From positions 62,001 through 126,000 of the forward strand of contig NZ_AZNZ01000008.1 in the NCBI RefSeq assembly GCF_000510725.1: 64,000 nucleotides of DNA, written 5' to 3'. Below the pieces are notes generated by a model. The model had not been told where the DNA came from, did not search any database, and worked only from the letters and a program-made list of their open reading frames with translations. Shown here in pieces: positions 19,991-30,129 of the stretch. The translations under genes and the position numbers were made by a program. Numbering within the stretch: the stretch's first letter is position 1; each line of letters begins with the position of its first letter. The stretch comes from Pseudoxanthomonas sp. J31 (GTDB taxonomy: Bacteria > Pseudomonadota > Gammaproteobacteria > Xanthomonadales > Xanthomonadaceae).

Positions 19991-22833
19991 GCCAGGACTA
20001 CAAAGCCACCCTACACCTGCCCGCCACCGACTTCCCCATGCGCGGCGACCTGCCGCGGCGCGAGCCCGAGATCCTCGCGCGCTGGGAGTCCGAGCGCCTC
20101 TACGAGAAGCTGCGCGCCCATGCCAAGGGCCGCCCGCTGTTCGTCCTGCACGACGGCCCGCCGTATGCCAACGGCGCGATCCACCTCGGGCATGCGGTCA
20201 ACAAGATCCTCAAGGACATCATCGTCAAGTCGCGCCACCTGGCCGGCTTCGACGCGCCGTACGTGCCGGGCTGGGACTGCCACGGCCTGCCGATCGAGAT
20301 CGCGATCGAGAAGAAGTACGGCAAGGTCGGGGTCAAGCTCGACGCGACCGAGTTCCGGCAGAAGTGCCGCGAATACGCGCAGTCGCAGATCGAGAACCAG
20401 CGCAAGGACTTCAAGCGCCTGGGCGTGATCGGCGACTGGGACAACCCGTACCGCAGCCTGGACTTCCGCTTCGAAGCCAACGAGATCCGGGCCCTGGCCA
20501 GGATCGTCGACAACGGCCACCTGACCCGCGGCGTGAAGCCGGTGCACTGGTGCTTCGACTGCGGCTCGGCCCTGGCCGAGGCCGAGATCGAGTACCAGGA
20601 CAAGGTCTCCCCGGCGATCGACGTGGCCTACCTGGCGCGCGACCCGCAGGCGGTGGCGCGCGCCTTCGGCGTCGAGCTGCCGGAAGGCGTCGAGGTCGCG
20701 GTGCCGATCTGGACCACCACCCCGTGGACCCTGCCTGCCTCGCTGGCGGTGTCGCTGGGCCCGGACCTGGAATACGCCCTGGTCGATGGGCCGGGGCAGG
20801 GCGGTCGCCGCCGCTGGCTGGTGCTGGCCGATGCCCTGGCCGAGCGCGCGCTGCAGCGCTACGGCGTGGCCGGCGTGACCGTGCACGGCCGCGCCGCCGG
20901 CGCGGCGCTGGAGCACCAGGTGCTGGCGCATCCGTTCTACGCCGACCGCGCCATCCCGGTGATCCTCGGCGGCCACGTGTCGGCCGAGGACGGTACCGGC
21001 GCGGTCCACACCGCGCCCGGGCACGGCCAGGAGGACTACGTGGTCGGCAAGGCCTACGGCCTGATCGAGAAGTACACGGCAGCCCAGCTCAATCCGGTCG
21101 ACGGCCGCGGCGTGTACCTGCCGTCGACCCCGGCCGCGCGCGGCGTGGAGCTGGCCGGCCAGCACATCTGGAAGGCCAACGACGTCATCGTCGAGGTGCT
21201 GCGCGAGGCCGGCGTGCTGCTGGCCGCGAGCAGGCTCGAGCACAGCTATCCGCACTGCTGGCGGCACAAGACCCCGATCGCGTTCCGCGCCACGCCGCAG
21301 TGGTTCATCTCGATGGACCAGTCCAACCTGCGTGCCGATGCCCTGGCCGCGATCGACACGGTCAAGTGGTACCCGGAGTGGGGCAAGGCCCGCATCTCCG
21401 CCATGGTCGAGGGCCGCCCGGACTGGACCATCTCGCGCCAGCGCACCTGGGGCGTGCCGATCGCGCTGTTCGTGCACCGCGAGACCGGCGAGCCGCACCC
21501 GCGCAGCAGCGAGCTGATGCGCCAGGTGGCCGACCGGGTGGAGCAGGGCGGCATCGACGTGTGGTATTCGCTGGACCCGGCCGAGCTGCTGGGCGACGAG
21601 GCCGGCCAGTACGAGAAGATCACCGACATCCTCGACGTCTGGTTCGACTCCGGCGTGACCCACGAGGCGGTCCTGCTGGAGCGCGGCCTGGGCAAGCCGG
21701 CCGACCTGTACCTGGAAGGCTCGGACCAGCACCGCGGCTGGTTCCAGTCCTCGCTGCTGACCGGCGTGGCGATCGACAAGGCCGCGCCGTACCGGCAGTG
21801 CCTGACCCACGGCTTCACCGTGGACGAGCACGGCCGCAAGATGTCCAAGTCGCTGGGCAACGGCATCGAGCCGCAGGACATCATGAAGACCCTGGGCGCG
21901 GACATCCTGCGCCTGTGGATCGCCTCGGCCGACTACTCCAACGAGATGTCGCTGTCGCAGGAGATCCTCAAGCGCAACGCCGACGCCTACCGCCGCATCC
22001 GCAACACCGCGCGCTTCCTGCTGGCCAACCTGCATGGCTTCGAGCCGGCGCGGCACCTGCGCCCGCTGGACGACATGGTCGCGCTGGACCGCTGGATCGT
22101 GCACCGCGCCTGGGAAGTGCAGGAGAGGATCAAGGCCGCCTACGAGCGCTACGACTTCGCCGGCATCGTGCAGGCGCTGCTGAACTTCTGCTCGGTGGAC
22201 CTGGGCTCGCTGTACCTGGACGTGACCAAGGACCGCCTGTACACGATGGGCGAGGACTCGCGCGGCCGCCGCAGCGCGCAGAGCGCGATGTACCGCATCG
22301 CCGAGGCCTTCGTGCGCTGGATCGCGCCGATCCTCAGCTTCACCGCCGACGAGCTGTGGGGCTACCTGCCCAAGGACACCGGCGACGGCCAGCGCGAGGA
22401 GAACGTGTTGTTCGCCACCTGGTACGAGGGCCTGGCGCCCATGCCGGAGGACGCGGAGCTGGGCGCGGCCGACTTCGAGCGCCTGCTGGCGCTGCGCGAG
22501 CAGGTGGCCAAGGTGCTGGAGCCGATGCGCGCCAACGGCCAGATCGGCGCCGCGCTGGAGGCCGAGATCACCGTGACCGCCGGCGCCGAGACCGCCGCCC
22601 ACCTGCAGCCGCTGGCCGAGGAACTGCGCTTCCTGTTCATCAGCGGCGACGTGACCGTGGTGCCGGCGCAGACCGACGGCATCTTCGTCACCGCCCAGCC
22701 CACCAGCAAGCCCAAGTGCGTGCGCTGCTGGCACTACCGCGCCGACGTCGGCACGCATCCGGGACACCCGGAGGCCTGCGGCCGCTGCGTGTCCAACATC
22801 GAGGGCCCGGGCGAAGCGCGGAGGTGGTTCTGA
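19987..22833 (+). CDS. ileS: Isoleucyl-tRNA synthetase
   Basis: Class I synthetase charging tRNA-Ile, 948 residues. Visible landmarks: class I motif [15 protein letters not shown], the editing-domain segments [13 protein letters not shown] and [16 protein letters not shown], the KMSKSLGN catalytic loop, and a C-terminal zinc finger with [16 protein letters not shown]. The GTG start overlaps the ribF stop, so translation is coupled. Its last bases carry the ribosome site for lspA. Confidence 0.98.
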   Translation: MSQDYKATLHLPATDFPMRGDLPRREPEILARWESERLYEKLRAHAKGRPLFVLHDGPPYANGAIHLGHAVNKILKDIIVKSRHLAGFDAPYVPGWDCHGLPIEIAIEKKYGKVGVKLDATEFRQKCREYAQSQIENQRKDFKRLGVIGDWDNPYRSLDFRFEANEIRALARIVDNGHLTRGVKPVHWCFDCGSALAEAEIEYQDKVSPAIDVAYLARDPQAVARAFGVELPEGVEVAVPIWTTTPWTLPASLAVSLGPDLEYALVDGPGQGGRRRWLVLADALAERALQRYGVAGVTVHGRAAGAALEHQVLAHPFYADRAIPVILGGHVSAEDGTGAVHTAPGHGQEDYVVGKAYGLIEKYTAAQLNPVDGRGVYLPSTPAARGVELAGQHIWKANDVIVEVLREAGVLLAASRLEHSYPHCWRHKTPIAFRATPQWFISMDQSNLRADALAAIDTVKWYPEWGKARISAMVEGRPDWTISRQRTWGVPIALFVHRETGEPHPRSSELMRQVADRVEQGGIDVWYSLDPAELLGDEAGQYEKITDILDVWFDSGVTHEAVLLERGLGKPADLYLEGSDQHRGWFQSSLLTGVAIDKAAPYRQCLTHGFTVDEHGRKMSKSLGNGIEPQDIMKTLGADILRLWIASADYSNEMSLSQEILKRNADAYRRIRNTARFLLANLHGFEPARHLRPLDDMVALDRWIVHRAWEVQERIKAAYERYDFAGIVQALLNFCSVDLGSLYLDVTKDRLYTMGEDSRGRRSAQSAMYRIAEAFVRWIAPILSFTADELWGYLPKDTGDGQREENVLFATWYEGLAPMPEDAELGAADFERLLALREQVAKVLEPMRANGQIGAALEAEITVTAGAETAAHLQPLAEELRFLFISGDVTVVPAQTDGIFVTAQPTSKPKCVRCWHYRADVGTHPGHPEACGRCVSNIEGPGEARRWF

Positions 22834-23336
22834 GCCCGCGTCTCGCCCCGCGCCCGAACGCGCTGCCGTGGCTGCTGCTGTCGGCGGCGGTGATCGTGCT
22901 GGACCAGTGGAGCAAGGCCTGGGTGCTGTCCAGCCTGCCCGAGTTCACCGCCGTGCCGGTGATCGAGGGCTTCTGGAACTGGTACCGCACCTACAACACC
23001 GGCGCGGCGTTCAGCTTCCTGGCCAACGCTGGCGGCTGGCAGATCGTGTTCTTCAGCGTGTTGGCCTTCGCCATCAGCGGGCTGATGGGCTGGTGGCTGT
23101 GGCGCACCCCGCGCGGCGACTGGCGCCAGGCCCTGCCGTACGCGCTGGTGATCGGCGGCGCCCTGGGCAACGTGATCGACCGCCTGGTCCACGGCCACGT
23201 GGTCGATTTCATCCAGTGGCACTGGCGCGACTATTACTGGCCGGCGTTCAACATCGCCGACTGCGCGGTGGTCGGCGGCGCGATCGGCATCGCCCTGTTC
23301 GGCCTGGCCGGCGCCCGCCGCAAGCCGGCTTCCTGA
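22824..23336 (+). CDS. lspA: Lipoprotein signal peptidase (signal peptidase II)
   Basis: Inner-membrane aspartyl protease that removes signal peptides from prolipoproteins. Four membrane segments and both catalytic Asp motifs are present: [16 protein letters not shown] and [12 protein letters not shown]. The N-terminus is unclear. The only nearby standard codon is GTG at 22824, annotated here, but GGAGG (22820-22824) overlaps it. A CTG at 22830, which overlaps the ileS stop as CTGA, is correctly spaced 5 bases from that GGAGG. CTG is therefore the better-placed initiation codon; the product would be 168 residues. No ATG or TTG serves, and the next GTG lies inside the first membrane helix. Confidence 0.95.
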   Translation: MVLSPRLAPRPNALPWLLLSAAVIVLDQWSKAWVLSSLPEFTAVPVIEGFWNWYRTYNTGAAFSFLANAGGWQIVFFSVLAFAISGLMGWWLWRTPRGDWRQALPYALVIGGALGNVIDRLVHGHVVDFIQWHWRDYYWPAFNIADCAVVGGAIGIALFGLAGARRKPAS

Positions 23337-23378
23337 ACCCCGCCGGCGCCGCGGCCGGCCGCCGCGGCCCGGATATCG

Positions 23379-23384
23379 GATAAT
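23379..23384 (+). promoter_or_regulatory. -10 box abutting ispH start
   Basis: GATAAT lies 7 bases before the ispH ATG, with no ribosome site between them. It suggests a leaderless ispH transcript in addition to read-through from lspA. Confidence 0.4.
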
Positions 23385-23391
23385 CCCGCCC

Positions 23392-24342
23392 ATGGACGTC
23401 ATCCTCGCCAACCCCCGCGGCTTCTGCGCCGGCGTCGACCGCGCGATCGAGATCGTCAAGCGCGCGATCGAGACCCTCGGCGCGCCGATCTACGTGCGCC
23501 ACGAGGTGGTGCACAACCGCTTCGTGGTCGACGACCTGCGCGCCCGCGGCGCGATTTTCGTCGAGGAGCTGGACGAGGTCCCCGACGGCAACACCGTGAT
23601 CTTCAGCGCCCACGGCGTGTCCAAGGACGTGCGCAACGAGGCCGCGCGCCGCGGGCTGAAGGTGTTCGACGCCACCTGCCCGCTGGTGACCAAGGTGCAC
23701 CTGGAGGTGGCGCGCCACTGCCGCGCCGGGCGCGACGTGGTCCTGATCGGCCACGCCGGCCACCCGGAGGTCGAGGGCACGATGGGCCAGTGGGACGCCC
23801 AGTGCGGCGGCGGCAGCATCTACCTGGTGGAAGGCGTGGAGGACGTGGCCAGGCTGGAGGTGCGCCAGCCGGAGAACCTGTTCTACACCACCCAGACCAC
23901 GCTCTCGGTGGACGATACCCGGGGCATCATCGAGGCCCTGCAGCGCCGCTTCCCGGCGATCCAGGGGCCGAAGAACGACGACATCTGCTACGCCACCCAG
24001 AACCGCCAGGATGCGGTGCGCGAACTGGCGCGCCGCTGCGACCTGGTGCTGGTGGTCGGCTCGCCCAACAGCTCCAACTCCAACCGCCTGGCCGAGCTGG
24101 CCCGGCGCGAGGGCGTGGAGTCGTACCTGATCGACGGCGCCCACGAGATCGATCCGGCCTGGATCGCCGGCAAGCAGCGGGTCGGCCTGACCGCCGGCGC
24201 CTCCGCGCCGCAGGTGCTGGTGGACGGGGTGATCGAGCGCCTGCGCGAGCTGGGCGCCGGCGGCGTCACCGAGCTGGAGGGCGAGCCGGAGAACATGGTC
24301 TTCGCCCTGCCGAAGGAACTGCGCCTGCGCCTGGTCGACTGA
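23392..24342 (+). CDS. ispH: 4-hydroxy-3-methylbut-2-enyl diphosphate reductase
   Basis: Last enzyme of the MEP isoprenoid pathway; reduces HMBPP to IPP and DMAPP with a [4Fe-4S] cluster. The 316 residues include the three cluster cysteines Cys12 ([12 protein letters not shown]), Cys96 ([11 protein letters not shown]) and Cys199 ([10 protein letters not shown]), the active-site segments SAHGVS and HAGHPEVEG, and [11 protein letters not shown]. It follows lspA by 55 bases; the fkpB gene that sits between lspA and ispH in E. coli is absent. Confidence 0.98.
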   Translation: MDVILANPRGFCAGVDRAIEIVKRAIETLGAPIYVRHEVVHNRFVVDDLRARGAIFVEELDEVPDGNTVIFSAHGVSKDVRNEAARRGLKVFDATCPLVTKVHLEVARHCRAGRDVVLIGHAGHPEVEGTMGQWDAQCGGGSIYLVEGVEDVARLEVRQPENLFYTTQTTLSVDDTRGIIEALQRRFPAIQGPKNDDICYATQNRQDAVRELARRCDLVLVVGSPNSSNSNRLAELARREGVESYLIDGAHEIDPAWIAGKQRVGLTAGASAPQVLVDGVIERLRELGAGGVTELEGEPENMVFALPKELRLRLVD

Positions 24343-24357
24343 GCGCGGCGCGCCGGC

Positions 24358-26649
24358 TCAGCCCGGCGGCATCTCCTGCGCGCGCAGCCGGCGCAGGATC
24401 TCGAACAGCAGCGCGCTGCGCGTGGCCGAGGCCTGGCGCGGCGAGGGCACGTAGCCGCTGGCGCTGAACACGATGCGGTCGTTGGTGATGTTGTCGATCG
24501 CCACCGAGGGCGCGGGCGTTTCCAGGATCGCCGGGTGTTCGCGGAACACTTCCAGCAGCAGGTCGCGCACCCGGTCCGGGTCGGTCGACAGCGGCATCGG
24601 CAGCTGGATCTTCACCAGGCCCTCGGCGTTGGCGTAGGTGCGGTTGCGCACCGCCTTGGTGATCAGCTCGGAGTTGGGCACCAGCACCGTGGTGCGGTCG
24701 CCGGTCTGGATCTCGGTGGCGCGCACGTTGATCCGGCGGATGTCGCCCTCGGCGTCGCCCACCACCACCCAGTCGCCGACCTTGACCGGGCGCTCGGCCA
24801 GCAGGATCAGGCCGGAGATGAAGTTCTGCACGATCGCCTGCAGGCCGAAGCCGATGCCCACCGACAGCGCGCTGGCGATCCACGCGATCCGCTCCAGGCC
24901 AACCCCGATCGCCGCCAGCGCCATCGCGATCGCCAGCACCATGCCGGCGTAGCCGACCAGGGTCGCGACCGAGGCACGCATGCCCTCGTCCATGCGCGTG
25001 GTCGGCAGCAGGCGGCGTTCCAGCCAGCGCCGGAACAGGTGCAGCAGCAGGCTGGCGCCGGCGAACACCAGCAGGGCGCGGACGATGTTGCGCGGGCTCA
25101 GGACCAGCTCGCCAATGGTGATGCCGCGCAGCAGCTGCATGCTGCGGTCGACCAGGTCGGTGCCGCCGGCGCCCCAGGGCATGGCCAGCGCGATCAGCGC
25201 CGCCAGCGCGACCACCGCGCGCAAGGCCACCGACAGCAGCACCGCGGCGCGGTCCACCAGGCGCGGCTCGATCCCGAAGCGGGTGTTGATGCGCCTGCCG
25301 GCGGCGCCGCGCGAGGCCAGGACCGTGCACACCAGGTCGTCGACGAAGCGCATCGCCAGCCAGGCCGTGGCGGCCACCATCACCGCCCAGATCACCTGCA
25401 TGCCGACGAAGGCCGACAGCGCCACGTAGCCGGCCACCAGGCCCAGGAACGCGACCGCGTTGCCGATCCAGCCCAGGCTGACGGCCACGTTCATCCACGG
25501 CCGGAAGTGGACCTGCGGCGCGTCGCCCGCGTCGGCCAGCGGCTGCAGGCGCTGGATCCGCAGCAGCACCACCAGCACCAGCGCCACGCACAGCGCCGCC
25601 GACAGGCCGGTGATGGCCACCGCCAGGTCCAGGCTGGTCGCGGCCAGCCGGACCACCTCCTGGCCCAGGCTGGCCAGGGCGATCACCAGCGCCGCCGGCA
25701 GCGGGAACACGCGCAGCGCCCTGGCGCCGGCGTCGGAGATCGCCGGCAGGCGCCACGAGGGCCGGTCCACCGACAGCAGCGCGCTGCCCAGGGCGGTGGC
25801 CACCGCCACGAACACCGCCAGCGCCAGCGCATGCCCGGCCAGCGCCGCCACCGCGGCCGGCGGCGCATCCGGCAGCAGCGCGCCGCGTACCAGCTGCGCC
25901 ACGCACAGCGCTGCGACCAGTGCCAGCAGCACCCGCAGCGTCGGCGGGGCCGAGCGCCGCAGGCGGCCCGGCGGCACGTGCCGGGTGGCCAGCTCCGGGA
26001 TCCGGCGGCCCAGCCACCAGGCTCCGGCCGCCAGCAGCACGGCCAGGCCCAGGCTCACCAGCGGCTGCAGGCCGGCCGCCTTCCAGTGTTCGCGGCTGGC
26101 CTCGACGACGGCGTGCCACAGCTTGCGCACCCGGCCCAGGTCGCGCGGGGCGCTGGCGGCGAGCTGGCGCCAGAACGCCGGCCGCCACGGCGGCGTGGTC
26201 CGCTCCGAGAGCATCCCGAAGAAGCGCTGCTGGCGCAGCGTGGCGATGCGCTCCAGCAGCTGCGTGCCTTCCACGACCGCCAGCCGTGCCTGGCGCAGTT
26301 CCGCATCCACCGCCGCACGCTGGTCCTGCAGGACGCGGCGCTCGCGGGCCACGTCGCCGGGTTCGTCCTGGCCTTCCGGCACCTCGCCCAGTTCGGCCAG
26401 GCGCGCGTCCAGGCTCTGCAGCTCCGGGGTGCGGCCGTCGATCAGCGCCTGCGCCGCGGCCTGGATCTCCAGCACCGCCTCGCGCGCCTTGGCGAGCTCG
26501 GCATCGTGCTCGTAGCGCTCCAGGCGGGTGGCGATCGTCTCCAGCTGGCGCCGGCCCGCGTCCACGTCGGGCTCGTCGGCCAGGGCCGGCGCGCCGAGGA
26601 CGAGGCAGAGCAGCAGGAGCGGGCGCAGCAGGAAGGCGGTCCGGTGCAT
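24358..26649 (-). CDS. Large mechanosensitive channel, DUF3772-MscS type
   Basis: Inner-membrane osmotic-release channel of the large MscS class, 763 residues. A signal peptide (to about ALADEP) is followed by a periplasmic coiled-coil region (about 25-190, DUF3772-like), about ten membrane segments, then the MscS core: pore-lining helix GIGFGLQAIVQNFISGLILLAERPVKVGDW and the beta domain VRATEIQTGDRTTVLVPNSELI. The ATG directly before HRTAFLLRPLLLLCLVLG gives a normal signal peptide; the long upstream frame is not coding. Convergent with ispH (15 bases) and divergent from the DUF488 gene. Confidence 0.93.
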   Translation of the reverse strand: MHRTAFLLRPLLLLCLVLGAPALADEPDVDAGRRQLETIATRLERYEHDAELAKAREAVLEIQAAAQALIDGRTPELQSLDARLAELGEVPEGQDEPGDVARERRVLQDQRAAVDAELRQARLAVVEGTQLLERIATLRQQRFFGMLSERTTPPWRPAFWRQLAASAPRDLGRVRKLWHAVVEASREHWKAAGLQPLVSLGLAVLLAAGAWWLGRRIPELATRHVPPGRLRRSAPPTLRVLLALVAALCVAQLVRGALLPDAPPAAVAALAGHALALAVFVAVATALGSALLSVDRPSWRLPAISDAGARALRVFPLPAALVIALASLGQEVVRLAATSLDLAVAITGLSAALCVALVLVVLLRIQRLQPLADAGDAPQVHFRPWMNVAVSLGWIGNAVAFLGLVAGYVALSAFVGMQVIWAVMVAATAWLAMRFVDDLVCTVLASRGAAGRRINTRFGIEPRLVDRAAVLLSVALRAVVALAALIALAMPWGAGGTDLVDRSMQLLRGITIGELVLSPRNIVRALLVFAGASLLLHLFRRWLERRLLPTTRMDEGMRASVATLVGYAGMVLAIAMALAAIGVGLERIAWIASALSVGIGFGLQAIVQNFISGLILLAERPVKVGDWVVVGDAEGDIRRINVRATEIQTGDRTTVLVPNSELITKAVRNRTYANAEGLVKIQLPMPLSTDPDRVRDLLLEVFREHPAILETPAPSVAIDNITNDRIVFSASGYVPSPRQASATRSALLFEILRRLRAQEMPPG

Positions 26650-26733
26650 GGACGGTCGGGTCGCGGATGGGGCGGTTACGTTAGCACCGGGCGCGCGGCG
26701 CACGGGCGACCGTGCTTTCACCGGGCGGGGACC

Positions 26734-27345
26734 ATGCTGGCGGCCGGATCCCTGGCGGCGGACGACATGGCGCAACGGCAGCACGACAGGCAGGACCCGG
26801 CGGCGCCGACCATCTGGACCGTCGGCCATTCCACCCTGGAGTGGGAGGCGTTCCTGGAGCTGCTGCGCGCGCACGGCATCGGCGCGATCGCCGACGTGCG
26901 CCGCTACCCGGGCTCGCGGCGCTACCCATGGTTCGCCAGCGACGCCCTGGCCCGCGCGCTGCCGCAGGCCGGGATCGGCTACCGCTGGCTGCCGCAGCTG
27001 GGCGGGCGCCGCGCACCGCGGCCGGATTCGCCCAACGCCGCCTGGCGCAATGCCGGCTTCCGCGGCTACGCCGACCACATGGCCAGCACCGAATTCGGCG
27101 AGGGCCTGGCCGCGGCACTGGAACTGGCAGCCACGCAACGCACCGCGCTGATGTGCGCCGAGGCGGTGTGGTGGCGCTGCCACCGCCGCCTGCTCTCCGA
27201 CCTGCTGCAGCACCGCGGCTGGCTGGTCCTGCACATCCTCGACGCCGGCCCGGCGCAGCCGCACCCCGGCAACCCCGATGCGCGCCCGGCCGGCGATGGC
27301 CTCGTCTATCCGGCGCTGCAGGGCGGGCTGTTCCCGGAAGGATGA
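26734..27345 (+). CDS. DUF488 family protein
   Basis: Function unknown; small cytosolic proteins of this family are widespread. Family marks are the opening IWTVGHSTL, DVRRYPGSRRYPWF, the central LPQLGGRR, and the Cys-rich end LMCAEAVWWRCHRRLL. The ATG at 26734 has GGCGGGG directly upstream; the ATG at 26767 would remove 11 residues and is equally compatible with the family. No enzymatic residue set is established. The gene stands alone, divergent from the channel gene. Confidence 0.82.
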   Translation: MLAAGSLAADDMAQRQHDRQDPAAPTIWTVGHSTLEWEAFLELLRAHGIGAIADVRRYPGSRRYPWFASDALARALPQAGIGYRWLPQLGGRRAPRPDSPNAAWRNAGFRGYADHMASTEFGEGLAAALELAATQRTALMCAEAVWWRCHRRLLSDLLQHRGWLVLHILDAGPAQPHPGNPDARPAGDGLVYPALQGGLFPEG

Positions 27346-27519
27346 CCGGCTGGCCGGTCCGGGCGGGAAGAGGAGGAGCCTCCAGGTGCCCTCTGTTGGC
27401 GCGCCGGCTGCAATCAGCGGCTGCCCGGGCCTGGAGTGCCGTCGCTTGATGGCTGGATCCGGGCCGCTGGCGATGACGCCGCCGGGAGCGGAGGTGGAAG
27501 GCTAGGGCGGCCGGAAGGA

Positions 27520-27548
27520 CGAACGCCCGGCACGGGGCCGGGCGTTCG
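27520..27548 (-). terminator. Hairpin terminator after tRNA-Thr
   Basis: Perfect 12-base arms CGAACGCCCGGC and GCCGGGCGTTCG with a 5-base loop, starting 5 bases beyond the tRNA 3' end. The following minus-strand sequence is only moderately T-rich. The remaining spacer back to the DUF488 stop (27346-27519) shows nothing recognisable. Confidence 0.75.
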
Positions 27549-27552
27549 GGAT

Positions 27553-27628
27553 TGGTGCCGGAAATAGGATTCGAACCTACGACCTACGCATTACGAATGC
27601 GCCGCTCTACCAACTGAGCTATTCCGGC
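27553..27628 (-). tRNA. tRNA-Thr (anticodon CGU)
   Basis: A 76-base tRNA read on the minus strand. The acceptor stem GCCGGAA pairs with TTCCGGC, the discriminator is A and CCA is encoded. The D arm is TAGCTCAGTTGGTAGAGC, the anticodon loop TTCGTAA carries CGT (reads ACG), and the T loop is GGTTCGAATCC. All stems pair. Confidence 0.97.
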
Positions 27629-27658
27629 AGGCCGGGCGCCGCAGCGGCCGGGGGCGCG

Positions 27659-27664
27659 ATTCTA
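27659..27664 (-). promoter_or_regulatory. -10 box of tRNA-Thr
   Basis: TAGAAT on the minus strand, 31 bases before the mature tRNA 5' end. No good -35 hexamer is visible in the GC-rich sequence upstream. Confidence 0.45.
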
Positions 27665-27830
27665 ACCGGACAGGCGCCGCGCAGGCCAGCGGGGCCGGGG
27701 ACGGGGCATCGGCGGTGCGCGCGGCGGCGGGCCGCCTGCCTTGGCCTGCCCGGCCGGGCGCGTGCGTCTCAGCCGGCGCGAACCGCGGCGGGTATGCTGC
27801 CGCCCTCGTTGGATGAAAGGCATCGATGGC

Positions 27831-29222
27831 ATGGCGAAACCGGGCAAGGCGCGCACCGCCTACGTGTGCGGCGAATGCGGCGCCGAGTACAGCAAGTGGC
27901 AAGGGCAGTGCGGCGAGTGCAGTGCCTGGAACTCGCTCTCGCAGGTGGTGCTGGAGCCGGCCTCCGCCGCGGGCACGGCGACGCCGGCGGCGCGTCGCAG
28001 CGGCTGGGCCGGCAAGGTCGACCCGCCGAAGGTCACCGCGCTGAAGGACGTCACCCAGGCCGCCGAGGTGCGCGTGTCCACCGGCATCGGCGAGCTGGAC
28101 CGGGTCCTGGGCGGCGGCCTGGTCGAGGGCGCGGTGGTGCTGGTCGGCGGCGACCCGGGCATCGGCAAGTCCACCCTGCTGCTGCAGGCGGTGGCGAAGA
28201 TGGCCGCGCAGCTGCCGGCGCTGTACGTCACCGGCGAGGAATCGCTGGCCCAGGTGGCCGGGCGCGCGATGCGCCTGGACCTGCCGCTGGACAACCTGCA
28301 GGCGCTGGCCGAAACCGGGGTCGAATCGATCCTGCGGCACGCGGCGGAGGCCAAGCCGCGGCTGATCGTGGCCGATTCGGTGCAGACCCTGTGGACCGAG
28401 ACCCTGACCGCCGCGCCGGGCTCGGTCAGCCAGGTGCGCGAGAGCGCCGCGCGCCTGGTGCGCTACGCCAAGGAGACCGGCACCGCGGTGTTCCTGGTCG
28501 GCCACGTCACCAAGGAGGGCGGCATCGCCGGCCCGCGCGTGCTCGAGCACATGGTCGACGCGGTGCTGTACTTCGAGGGCGAGAGCGGCAGCCGCTTCCG
28601 CGTGCTGCGCGCGTTCAAGAACCGCTTCGGCGCGGTCAACGAGCTGGGCGTGTTCGCGATGGGCGAGAAGGGCCTGAAGGAAGTGCCCAACCCTTCGGCG
28701 ATCTTCCTCTCCGGCAGCGCGCGCCAGCCCGGCAGCTGCGTGATGGTGACCCGCGAGGGCACCCGTCCGCTGCTGGTGGAGGTGCAGGCGCTGGTGGATT
28801 CCTCGCCGCTGTCCAACCCGCGCCGGGTCGCGGTGGGCCTGGAGCAGAACCGCCTGGCCATGCTGCTGGCGGTGCTGCACCGGCATGGCGGCGTGGCCGT
28901 CGGCGACCAGGACGTGTTCGTCAACGTGGTCGGCGGCATCCGCGTGCAGGAGACCGCGGCCGACCTGCCGGTGCTGCTGGCGGTGCTGTCCTCGCTGCGC
29001 GACCAGCCGCTGCCGGACAAGACCATCGCCTTCGGCGAGGTCGGCCTGTCCGGCGAGATCCGCCCGGTGCCCAATGGCGAGGAGCGCCTGCGCGAGGCGG
29101 CCACGCATGGTTTCAGGCGGGCGATCGTGCCCAGGGCCAACGCGCCGCGTGGCGGCACGAAGTACAAGGACCTGGAAGTGATCGCGGTCGAGCGCCTGGC
29201 CGACGCGCTGGAACACGCCTGA
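27831..29222 (+). CDS. radA: DNA repair protein RadA
   Basis: RecA-like, branch-migrating helicase acting in recombination, 463 residues. The N-terminal zinc finger has Cys13, 16, 27 and 30 (CGECGAEYSKWQGQCGEC). The ATPase core has Walker A GGDPGIGKST (106-115), Walker B LIVADSVQT and the RadA-specific FKNRFGAVNELGVF. A Lon-protease-like C-terminal domain (about 290-455) ends the protein. The ATG before AKPGKARTAYVCG is used; an ATG 18 bases upstream is possible. It converges with the short exoprotein gene, 13 bases away. Confidence 0.97.
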   Translation: MAKPGKARTAYVCGECGAEYSKWQGQCGECSAWNSLSQVVLEPASAAGTATPAARRSGWAGKVDPPKVTALKDVTQAAEVRVSTGIGELDRVLGGGLVEGAVVLVGGDPGIGKSTLLLQAVAKMAAQLPALYVTGEESLAQVAGRAMRLDLPLDNLQALAETGVESILRHAAEAKPRLIVADSVQTLWTETLTAAPGSVSQVRESAARLVRYAKETGTAVFLVGHVTKEGGIAGPRVLEHMVDAVLYFEGESGSRFRVLRAFKNRFGAVNELGVFAMGEKGLKEVPNPSAIFLSGSARQPGSCVMVTREGTRPLLVEVQALVDSSPLSNPRRVAVGLEQNRLAMLLAVLHRHGGVAVGDQDVFVNVVGGIRVQETAADLPVLLAVLSSLRDQPLPDKTIAFGEVGLSGEIRPVPNGEERLREAATHGFRRAIVPRANAPRGGTKYKDLEVIAVERLADALEHA

Positions 29223-29235
29223 GCGCGGCGGCGCC

Positions 29236-30129
29236 TCAGGGACGGCCGGGTGCGGAGGCCTGCGGCGCCGCCGGGGCGGCGCCGGCGGGAACGGCCACCA
29301 GCAGCACCCGACCGTCGCGCACGGCCACGCCGCGCGCCTGCGGCGTGGTGCCCGTGGCCACCGCGCTGGAAACCAGGGCGGCGCTGCCGGCATCCGACAG
29401 CACCAGGTCCCCGCCATCCTCCTGCAGGCCGCCCTCGTCGACCAGCGCCTGCACCTGCTCCGGCTGCAGGCCGATGCGCAGGTGCCCGCCGGCACCCGCA
29501 TCCAGGGTCAGCAGGCCGCGGCCGGGCGCGGCGCCTGCGCCGGCCGGCGGTTCGGCATCTTCCGCTTGCGGATCGGCGACCCGCAGGGGCAGCGGCGGAT
29601 TGCCTGCGCCCGGTGCCATCGGCAGCAGCCCTTCCGGAGCGGCCTGGTCGAAGCGGCCGTCGCTGGCCATGAATTCGCTGTCGGCGATGTCCAGGCCGGT
29701 GCTCACCAGCCGGCCCACGTCCACCTGCGTGCCGGGCGCGAACAGCACGCCGGCGGCGTTGACCAGGTAGACGTGGCCGTTGCCGGAAAGCCGGCCGGCG
29801 ATGCGCGAAGGCTGCCCGCCCAGCACCCGGTTGAGCACCACCGCCGAGGCATCGGGCTGGACGAAGTGCACGGCGGCATCGGCGCCGATGTCGAAGCTGC
29901 GCCATTCCAGGATCGCGCGCTGGCTGTGCTGGGTGATGGTGAGGCTGCGCTCGTGGCGGGCCAGGTCGGCCTTGCCGGCGACCACGCGCCCGTCCTGCGG
30001 CAGGGCATCGCGCTCTTGCGCGCCGGCGCCGGCCGCAAGCGCCAGGGTGGCGGCCGTGGCCAGGCACAGGACATGGATGCGGGTCGGGCGCATGGCGGTG
30101 TACTCGCTGGGGCCGGAGCGGTGGGTCAT
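29236..30129 (-). CDS. Minimal two-partner-secretion exoprotein (TPS domain only)
   Basis: Short relative of filamentous haemagglutinin-type TpsA proteins, 297 residues where the family usually has one to several thousand. A signal peptide (ends about GAGAQ, residue 38) is followed by the TPS secretion domain (about 45-150) with LNRVLGGQPSRIAGRLSGNG, VYLVNAAGVLFAPGTQVDVGRLV. The normally invariant NPNGI is NAAGV here. After a Pro/Ala linker, one repeat-like segment (EDGGDLVLSDAGSAALV..RGVAVRDGRVLLVA) remains and the protein stops; no long beta-helix follows. The start at 30129 overlaps the TpsB stop (ATGA); an ATG 12 codons later (30093) gives a shorter signal peptide. Either a genuine mini-effector or a truncated one. 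Confidence 0.82.
   Translation of the reverse strand: MTHRSGPSEYTAMRPTRIHVLCLATAATLALAAGAGAQERDALPQDGRVVAGKADLARHERSLTITQHSQRAILEWRSFDIGADAAVHFVQPDASAVVLNRVLGGQPSRIAGRLSGNGHVYLVNAAGVLFAPGTQVDVGRLVSTGLDIADSEFMASDGRFDQAAPEGLLPMAPGAGNPPLPLRVADPQAEDAEPPAGAGAAPGRGLLTLDAGAGGHLRIGLQPEQVQALVDEGGLQEDGGDLVLSDAGSAALVSSAVATGTTPQARGVAVRDGRVLLVAVPAGAAPAAPQASAPGRP

Noticed and set aside
20011..22767. 918-codon open frame antisense to ileS
   Set aside because: The opposite frame of a very GC-biased gene stays open by composition; the product is His/Val/Gly/Arg-rich without family resemblance, while ileS is complete.
23337..23391. fkpB gene expected between lspA and ispH
   Set aside because: The gap is only 55 bases and has no coding capacity; the gene is absent here.
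27346..27519. Possible small gene after the DUF488 gene
   Set aside because: Only a short frame (27278-27505) overlapping the DUF488 gene exists; no ribosome site or recognisable product.
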